This document shows positions 1-8,000 of a stretch of 8,176 bases of DNA, one piece after another. The notes under the pieces were generated by a model. It did no database searches, was not told where the DNA came from, and saw only the letters and a program-made list of their open reading frames with translations. The DNA lies in NCBI GenBank assembly GCA_024225895.1, contig JAAEMC010000209.1:1-8176 (forward strand), written 5' to 3'. Each line of letters opens with the position of its first letter. The stretch's first letter is position 1. The position numbers and the translations under genes are program-made. The DNA comes from Desulfobacteraceae bacterium. GTDB lineage: Bacteria; Desulfobacterota; Desulfobacteria; Desulfobacterales; Desulfobacteraceae.

Positions 1-77
1 GGCATAGCTTCCAGAAAAAGAAGCATGCTTTTGTTGGAATTCTTGGAAGGTTGAAAATGGTGTTTATCTTTTGATAC

Positions 78-136
78 CAATGGGTTCCGCTAAACGCCGT
101 GGGGAATTTGCCCTAAATGTTTAATGGAACCCATTG
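78..136. repeat. 59-bp imperfect palindrome downstream of the operon
   Basis: An 11-bp perfect inverted repeat, CAATGGGTTCC (78-88) against GGAACCCATTG (126-136), continues inward after two mismatches with TAAAC (91-95) against GTTTA (119-123). That gives 16 of 18 paired positions around a 23-base loop. The loop carries GGG/CCC at 101-103 and 111-113 about the same centre, base 107. Either strand could form a strong stem in RNA or a cruciform in DNA. No T-run follows on either side, so it is not a standard intrinsic terminator. It could be an RNA 3'-end structure, an interspersed repeat or a mobile-element remnant. The rest of 1-248 shows no convincing gene. Confidence 0.7.
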
Positions 137-248
137 TTGCAATAGACTGCCTTCCCATTTAAAAACTCCAACACCTGACTCTTTGCCGCAGCATTATGGA
201 TGATAAGGCGCAGGGTGTTTTGATCCTGGTATTTTTCCTTTTTTCAGG

Positions 249-1964
249 TTATTTCACCGGCGGATTCTCCATTTGAACCATTTTTTGCAAGGTATGGGCA
301 TAGAGAATCACATTATCTACCTGGCTTTTAATAAGGGTTCGTTCATCTTTTTCATGGAAGTAATTGGCAGTGAAATCAGGATAAAGATCCACCGGGCCAA
401 AATTAACAAAATTGGAAACAAGCTTGAGATAAGTTGTTGCCGGAGTCAAAAACACATAAGGGGTGTATGGAGGATAATCCGGATATGTCTCTTTATATGA
501 GTCTATCATCAGGCGTAAAAGTGGATGCTCTCTTGTAAAATAAAAAGGATCATAATGGGAACCTACGCCTTCCACATAGTCGGCTGTCCCCTGGAACTCA
601 GCCACAGAGGTTTTTGAACTCTCCAGGATCTCGTCATTGGTATTTTCAAATCCGGTGCGAAAGTCTATTGATAAAACAAGCTTGTTGTTGCCTGGCCTGG
701 GTTTAATCAGGCCCAAGTTCGCTGACGTACCCAGATAGTATGTTGATATCATTTGCGGCGGAACCGGGGGCAGTTTGGAAGACTTTTTAAATGGAATGCC
801 AAGTCCCTGGCCACCGGTACTCAAACCGATTTTTGAAGTAACAAATTGAGATGCTCTTTTATAGGCATTCTCAGAAAGCTGAGCCATACGGGAGGCAACA
901 AGTGCAACTTCCACAATGGCATTTTTACCCAACCATGGTGAAGCACCATGGGCTGATTTGCCTTTGGAAAAAAGAACCAGATCCCCCATTGAAATCTTTT
1001 CAGGAGAATATTTATCAACAAAAGCTTGAAAATCCATGACTCCAAGATTTGCCTCATAGGCTTTATTTACGCCGTAGACTAGTTTTGATTTTCCTGTTGA
1101 AAGTTCTTGGGTCACCTGTTTTATCAAGTCAAGAAGCTCCATACGGGTTTTTGCCACATCCTGGCTTTTGATCACTGCATAGGAAAATAACGGGACCGTA
1201 TTCACGGCTGATCCCCCATTCCAATCGACAATGGAATCCCTTAAAGAAGCATTTTTAGGCTCAGACAATCCATGAAAAGAAAAATCAATATCTGCAATCC
1301 CCTTTTCACCCTGGGAAATAAACGCACCATCAGGAACAAAGCCAAATGTGGGGCCATATATCTTTTGCGGAAATTCCTTAAAAAAAGCCGTCATGGCTTC
1401 AAAGTTCTTTTCTTCTTTGGTGCCCAGAATAATCTTCAGCTTTCTTTTAAAGGTAACCTTATTATCAATTAATATCTTGGCTCCCCATAAAACAGAGGCC
1501 AGGGCCCCTTTATCATCTTGGGCTCCCCGTCCCCAGACCGCCTTGTCCGTTACCTTGCCGGAAAACGGCGGATAGGTCCATTGCGAAAGTTCCTCCTTTG
1601 CCACCGGCACCACATCCAGATGGATTAAGACCCCGGCAGAGTCTTGTCCTTGTCCATATTCCAGGACACCGACCATTCCATTGACAGCCCTATGAACGGA
1701 AAATCCCATTTTCCGGGCCGTATTTAAAACATAGGTCATCAGTGCTTGAGTTTCAGGGGTTAGCTCATAACCATATTCTTCCACAGATTCATATTGAACG
1801 GATTTGGACAAAAACCGGACCATCTCCTCTGCTTGTTCATTGGCACTTGTTCTGATTTCATCCAATGACATAAAAGCCTTGTGGGGCTTTACATTATCTG
1901 ACAAACCAGCGCACCCCATGATCAAAATCAAAAAAAGAAGGCTTACAAAATATTGTTTTCTCAT
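249..1964 (-). CDS. M20 family (PepV-like) metallopeptidase lipoprotein
   Basis: A 571-residue zinc-dependent hydrolase of the M20 superfamily, predicted to be exported and lipid-anchored. The first 18 residues form a lipoprotein signal with basic start, hydrophobic core and lipobox IMGC (Cys18, codon 1913-1911). Ala at +2 favours the outer membrane. Conserved M20 residues: His115 and Asp117 in HLDVVP; Asp150 in GRGAQDDKG; Glu184-Glu185 in GTKEE (catalytic base and metal ligand); Asp212 in VPDGAF; His339 in KSAHGASP; His537 near the C-terminus. The FVPDGAF...GEKGI stretch resembles PepV-type dipeptidases more than ArgE or DapE. It is about 100 residues longer than PepV, partly from the signal region. 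The ATG has a good ribosome binding site and lies 42 bp after the synthetase stop, implying co-transcription. Family assignment is secure; substrate is unknown. Alternatives are dipeptidase, N-acyl amino acid hydrolase or deacylase. Confidence 0.9.
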   Translation of the reverse strand: MRKQYFVSLLFLILIMGCAGLSDNVKPHKAFMSLDEIRTSANEQAEEMVRFLSKSVQYESVEEYGYELTPETQALMTYVLNTARKMGFSVHRAVNGMVGVLEYGQGQDSAGVLIHLDVVPVAKEELSQWTYPPFSGKVTDKAVWGRGAQDDKGALASVLWGAKILIDNKVTFKRKLKIILGTKEEKNFEAMTAFFKEFPQKIYGPTFGFVPDGAFISQGEKGIADIDFSFHGLSEPKNASLRDSIVDWNGGSAVNTVPLFSYAVIKSQDVAKTRMELLDLIKQVTQELSTGKSKLVYGVNKAYEANLGVMDFQAFVDKYSPEKISMGDLVLFSKGKSAHGASPWLGKNAIVEVALVASRMAQLSENAYKRASQFVTSKIGLSTGGQGLGIPFKKSSKLPPVPPQMISTYYLGTSANLGLIKPRPGNNKLVLSIDFRTGFENTNDEILESSKTSVAEFQGTADYVEGVGSHYDPFYFTREHPLLRLMIDSYKETYPDYPPYTPYVFLTPATTYLKLVSNFVNFGPVDLYPDFTANYFHEKDERTLIKSQVDNVILYAHTLQKMVQMENPPVK

Positions 1965-1970
1965 TTATTT

Positions 1971-1975
1971 CTCCT
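1971..1975 (-). promoter_or_regulatory. Ribosome binding site of the M20 lipoprotein gene
   Basis: AGGAG on the minus strand, six bases (AAATAA) before the ATG at 1964. It supports this start, which also places the lipoprotein signal exactly at the N-terminus. The 42-bp gap between the synthetase stop and this ATG shows no terminator-like hairpin and no clear promoter, consistent with read-through from the synthetase gene. Confidence 0.75.
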
Positions 1976-2006
1976 GTTCAATTTGAAATCCATAATTTTA
2001 ATTGCT

Positions 2007-5000
2007 CTATACAATAACATCTTTTAATGCATCAGCCAGTAATCTTACACCTGGTTCCTGTAAAATTGTGTAATGCGTGCCTGGAATATTTTTTATCTTA
2101 AAGCTCTTACCTGTCAGATCCGCCCATCCCTTTGCAGGGTCGTGAATCCCATTGTCTTTGGTTCCATCCTGGGCGCGAAAAAGTGTGATATGTCCCTTGT
2201 CAAATGGTTCAGGGTTAAAAGGTTCAGGGTGATACTTTTCCATGGCATTGACATTGGCTTTAAAGATTTCATACGCCCTTTCAATCTGGGACATATCTTC
2301 TGCTTTTCCAAGCACACCCTTCTGTTTGGCCTGTTCAAAAATCCAGTTAAACAATGCCTTTAAATTATTTGGTATTTGCTCATCCCCTGTTGGCGGAGCC
2401 GGCATTCTGTCCCCGAGCAGGTCCCGTGCAAAGTCCATGAACAAAAGGCTCTCCTGGTCATGGTTTTCCAGTCCCTGTGCCGTGAGAAAAGCAGATTCCA
2501 ACTGCTTTAAGGCTTCAGGCGTATAACTGTCCATGAGAACCAGCATTTTTGTCCCTTCACCGGCCAGGTGAAGCTGACGGGCCATTTCATAGGCCACAAT
2601 ACCGCCAAAGGACCATCCGCCAATGCAATAAGGTCCCTGGGGTTGAATTTCCTGTATAAGGCTTATGTAGGCCCTTGCCATTTCTTCTATACTGCCGGGG
2701 ATCTTACCGCCCTCAACTCCAGGAGACTGCAGGCCGTAAAAGGGACGTTCATCCTTGAAATAACGGGCCAGGGCCATGTAGGGCAGCACCTTGCCTCCCA
2801 CGGGATGTACGCAGAACAACGGTATTTCTTTGCCATGGGGCTGAATACAGACCAAGGGACTTGCAGGCTCGCCTGTTTGCCCTTGCCGGTCAAGCTGTTT
2901 TGCCATGTCTGCAATGCAGGGATTCCGGATCAGGGATGATACAGGCAGTTCCATATTAAAAGTTTTGTTTATTTCGGAAATCAGACGGACAGCCAGCAGA
3001 GAATGCCCTCCCAGGTCAAAAAAATTATCGAAAATTCCCACATCAGGCTGCTCCAGCACTCCTTTCCAGATCCGGGATAATTTTTCTTCGCTTAAATTAC
3101 GGGGGCCGGCATCCATATCAGGGGTATTCAATCCTGTTTTTCCGGGGTCGGGCAGGTTCATGCGGTCCACCTTTCCACCAGGCGTAAGGGGCAATTCATC
3201 CAATATCACGTAAGCTGCCGGCAGCATGTAATCCGGCAAATCCTTTTGCAAATCCTTTTTCAAAAAACCTGCCAGAGAGGCTTTAAAAATCGGAGAGGAT
3301 AATTCTATATCCATGGGAACCACATAGGCGGTTATCTGGTTATCGCCCCTGTGATTTTCCCTGAAAATAACAGCACATTCCCTGACATCTCCATGTTGCA
3401 GGATACGGGCCTCAATCTCCCCCAGTTCTACTCTGTAACCGCGAATTTTAACCTGGTGGTCCATACGGCCTATGTATTCGATACAGCCATTTGTTCCGGG
3501 AACAAACCTTGCGATATCCCCGGTTCTGTATAACCGGCCATCCCCTGTCAGCCCCCCTGTCAGCCTATTGGCCAGCCCGTCAGATGCCCCTTCTATAGCA
3601 AAGGGATCGGAAATAAAGCGCTGCCTTGTCAAATCCGGCAGATTTAAATACCCCTGTGCCACCCCGATACCACCGATGCAAAGTTCCCCTGATACGCCTT
3701 CCGGGACCAGGCATCTATTTTGATCAAGGATCACGGCAAAGGTTCCTCCAAGGGGCCGGCCAATAGGGATACGCTTGAAAGCAGGTTCCTGAAATTCAGG
3801 TTCAATCTCAAAAACCGTACTGGTGATGGTAGTTTCCGTCGGCCCATAGGCATTGATGAAACGGGTCTTTGCCATGGGGCTGCGGCGCCACAGCCTGACC
3901 GTCTCTGCACTCAGTGCCTCTCCTCCCACAATCACCAGCCTGAGTGGTTCGCCGGGTGACAGCCCGGGTTGTTTGACCCATTGGATCAACATTTCGTGCA
4001 GGTAGGCTGTGGGCAGGTCTGCAACAGTAATCCTGCAGGTATTTACACGATCAAGAAAAACTTCCGGGGACCAGATGCCCTTATCCTTCACCACCACGGC
4101 CGCCCCCTTTGCCAGGGAGGGTAAAATCTGTTCTAAAGCCGTATCCACACCAGGTGATGCAAACAAAAGGACCCTGTCCTCTTGGCAAAGATTATAATAA
4201 TCCCCCATCACCCGACTGTGATGCGCAATGCCGCCATGGGGGATCTGCACCCCTTTGGGCTTACCGGTTGAACCGGATGTATAGATGACATATGCAGTAT
4301 TTTCACTTGAAAGGGTGATTTCAGGATTCCGGGTACTCATCCTGCTGATGATTTCCCGGTCCTTGTCCAAATCAATTACCTGGACATCTTTTTCCAGGGT
4401 GGATTGAATTATTTGCCTTGTGGACGAGTGGATCAGCACAACTTTTACCTTGGCGTCTTTCATCATATACCTTAACCGATCTCCGGGGTAATCCGGGTCC
4501 AAAGGCAGATAAACACCGCCGGCCTTGAATATGGCCAGTATCCCTGCAATCATGTCAAAGGAACGTTCCAGGCAAAGGCCTGTCAGGGTTCCAGGTCCGA
4601 CGCCCTGATGTTTGAGCTGATGCGCCAGTTGGTTGGCCTTTTCATTCAACTCCTGATACCCAATGGTTTGATCCGGGTTAACAGATGAAATCAGGGCGGT
4701 CTTATCCGGGATCAGTGCTGCCCTGTCTGATATTAGTTCATGAACCGGTTTGTAGCCGTATCTGTCTGTTACAGGCTGGTTCCACTCTTCTAAAATCAGA
4801 CTGCGTTCTTTTTTTGTAAGCATGGGAAAGTGTGCAACAGGCCTGTCTGAATCCTCAAGAATCTCTTTAAAAAGCTGAAGATAGTGTTTCATCATCCGTT
4901 TGATGGAATCTTCATCAAACAGGTTTGAACGATAATCCATTTTCAACAGGAATCCGTCCTTATTTTCATATATCTCAAGGCCCAGGTCATCTTCCCCCTC

Positions 5001-8000
5001 CTGGTGGATGCCGTCTATAAGTTGTATATCACCGTTTTTCAAGTCCTTATTTTGTGAAATATCCTTTTGAACCCCTGGTACAGAGCCCATAAAATTCTGG
5101 TAGGCAAATGAAACCTGATAGAGCACAGAAGCCACCGATTCCCGGTTCAAATTCAGTTTCTTGACAAGGGCCGGAAAAGGATATGTTGCATGGTCCAGGC
5201 CGTCCAGAACCGTAAGCTGCAGTTCCCTGAGTAGTTCCAAAAATCCCTGGTCCGCTTTAATCCTGGTGCGGATAACAATCATGTTGATAAAATAGCCCAA
5301 AACATCTTCAAACCGTTTTTCAGGCCGCCCCAAAGTGGGCATGCCCACACAGAGATCTGTCTGGCCAGAAATCCGATAAAGAAGAACATTGAACACACCG
5401 AGGAACAATACTGGCAGGCTGACCTTTGCTGATTTTGAAAAGAGTTTTATTTTGCCGGTAAGCTTGGGCCCGATGATTTTTTCAAGGGTCTGGCCGGCAA
5501 AACCGGGTACAGTGGAACGTGGCCTGTCCAGGGGCAGTGATAACAAAGGAATATCCCCGGAGAGCTGTTTTTTCCAATATTGTAAATGTTTTTCACCCCC
5601 AGGGCTGTCCAGCAATTCCTGTTCCCATTTTACAAAGGCATAATACCCGGTTTTTGAAGGTCTGTTTTCAGGCTCCTTTTCTTCAAGATAATCCTGATAT
5701 GCCTGCCAGATCTTTTTGATGAACATTCCAGCCGAAGCCCCGTCAAATACGATGTGGTGCACTGTAATAAAAACAATGTCCCAATGCCCAGAGCCGGAGT
5801 AAATGCCCACCCGCATCAGCGGTCCCCGGGACAGGTCAAAGGGTTTTTTGGCCTTTTCCCTCAAAAGGGCAACCATCCCATCTTTTGACAGGCCATCAAT
5901 TCTTTCTTCATGGAAAGCTATTGGTACCTGGTCACGCTCCACCTGATAAGGGATGCCATCGGTTTCACGGATCACCGCCCTCAACTGCGGGTAATAGTCC
6001 TGAACAAAACGGCAGGCTTTCAGGAAAGCAGCTTTTTTAAAGGGTTCTTTAATATGGAAAGCCATGGGCACATTATAGGCCCCGGATTCAGGTGACAATT
6101 GCTGCAACAGCCATAGCCCTTTCTGACCCTCTGATAACGGGAACGGCAGATTTTTGCCAGGCATTTCACTGGATGCCCATATCTTTTCTTTTGCCAAGTT
6201 CCTGGGGGCAATATTCTGATCAGTGTTCTGGCCGGTATTGAATAATTCCTGTGGAGCTTTGTCATTCAGGTGTCCGGCCAGATCATTAATACTGGAATGG
6301 GCCAGAATCTGCCTGCCTGACACTTCCATGCCAAAGAGTTCCTTTATTCCGTACATGATCTTCAGCGCCACAATTGAATCAAACCCGTAATCATTTAAAT
6401 CCCTGTCCGGATTAATTTTTTCCTTCGGGATTTTCAAGTTTTGAGACAATACAAATATCAAATATTTTTTCAGGTTATCCAGAAAACAAAGATCCGGATC
6501 TGTTTGGAATAAATCCTCTTCCTGATCCAGGGAATCCTGGTCCGGTATAGAACTATTTACCACATCAGTCAGTGGAAGCCAGTATTTTTCCCTGGCAAAA
6601 GGGTACAGGGGCAAAGCCATCATCGGCCGTGTCCCTTCATGGAGTGTTTCCCAGGAAATCTTTGCCCCATTGACCCAGTAAAAAGCCAGTTTTTCAAGTT
6701 CCTTATCTGCCAGGAGTTTATCCAGCATGGCTTTTCCGGTCTTCCCAGATACCAGGTCACTGATTTTAGAATCACTGGTTTCAATATCTCCGGTAAAAAA
6801 AGGAATTTCCAGTTCTGGTGATCCGCCCTTTTCAAGCGCTGTAAGATAGGTTCTCAAACTTGAAATCAGGGTATTCAAATCCTGGACCACAAGGGCTATG
6901 CGAAATTCCATTGCCTCCCGTCCCATCTGAAGGGTATGGGCAAGGTCAACCAGAGAAATTTTCTTGTGTGTTTCAAGAAAAAGAGCCATCTGGCGGACAA
7001 GTTCCTGGAGCCGGTCCTGGTTTCTGGCTGAGAAAACAATTACCTGGGGCCGGGTGTTTTCATCATCGGTCAAAGCGGCTTCTACAGGAGGGTTGAACTC
7101 CTCAATAATCATATGGGCATTGGACCCGCCTGCCCCAAAGGAACTGACCGTGGCGCGCCTGGGCCAAACCTTTTTTTGACCGTCAATTGTTAAAACCGGT
7201 TTTTCCCATTCTGCCGGCTTGGTTTGAAGATAAAACGGCGTATTGTCAAAACTTAAGTTTGGATTCATGGGATCGGCCATAATCGAAGGAACCAGCATTT
7301 TGTTTTTAAGCTGTAAAACCACCTTGGTGAGCTGGGCCATGCCGGAAACAGCCTCCCCATGGCCGATATTGGATTTAACAGAGCCAATGGAACAAAAATT
7401 TGTATCTGATGTAAATTTGCCAAAGGCCTTGGTCAATGCCCGGACCTCAATAGGATCTCCCAGAGCCGACCCGGTAGCAGCAGATTCAACATAGGAAACA
7501 GACCTGGGGTCAATCCCTGATCTGTTAAAATTCTCTTCAATAAGATCAGCCTGGGCATTGGGATTGGGCACATAGACCCCGTGGGTATGCCCCCCATGGT
7601 TGGTGGCAGTTGATTTGATTACCGCAAGGATTGAATCTTTTGCACTGATTGCCTCGGACAAGGGTTTGAGCAATACTGCCCCCACTCCTTCGGAAGGAAT
7701 ATACCCGTCTCCATCCCCAAAACTCCTGCTCCCTGCATCACCGGCAATGAGCTGCCCCATACTCAATCCCTGGTACTTGATGGGATGAATGGTAAGATTA
7801 ACCCCACCGGCAACTGCCATTTTGCATTCCTTTTTCCTCAGACTCTCACAGGCCATGTGAATGGAAATCAAAGACGAGGAACACATGGTGTCAACGGCAA
7901 TGCTCGGCCCCTTGAAATCAAAGAAATAGGAGACCCGGTTGGCCATGGCTGAAAAAGAGGAAAGGGAGATCATTGCCTTTCGGGCCGGATCAGTATCAAA

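Noticed and set aside
24..33. AAGCATGCTT perfect 10-bp palindrome
   Set aside because: It has no loop and no matching neighbour; a palindrome of this length can arise by chance and no operator role can be supported.
94..239. Short minus-strand frame ending in a VLEFLNGKAVYCNNGFH-like peptide in the left flank
   Set aside because: About 40 codons between stops, with no ATG in frame and no ribosome binding site. It might be a remnant of a longer gene, but nothing in it is recognisable.
227..251. Possible terminator just after the M20 stop (CCTG...CAGG around A-rich sequence)
   Set aside because: Only four base pairs with a long A-rich loop and no T-run on the transcript strand; too weak to call.
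1272..1575. Plus-strand open frames opposite the M20 gene and many more opposite the synthetase
   Set aside because: They are short, lack ribosome binding sites and known motifs, and lie opposite genes whose conserved catalytic motifs are clear.
1963..1995. Ten-codon minus-strand frame (MDFKLNRRNK) whose TGA overlaps the M20 start codon
   Set aside because: The overlap resembles a translational-coupling leader, but no ribosome binding site precedes its ATG and AT-rich sequence gives such frames by chance.
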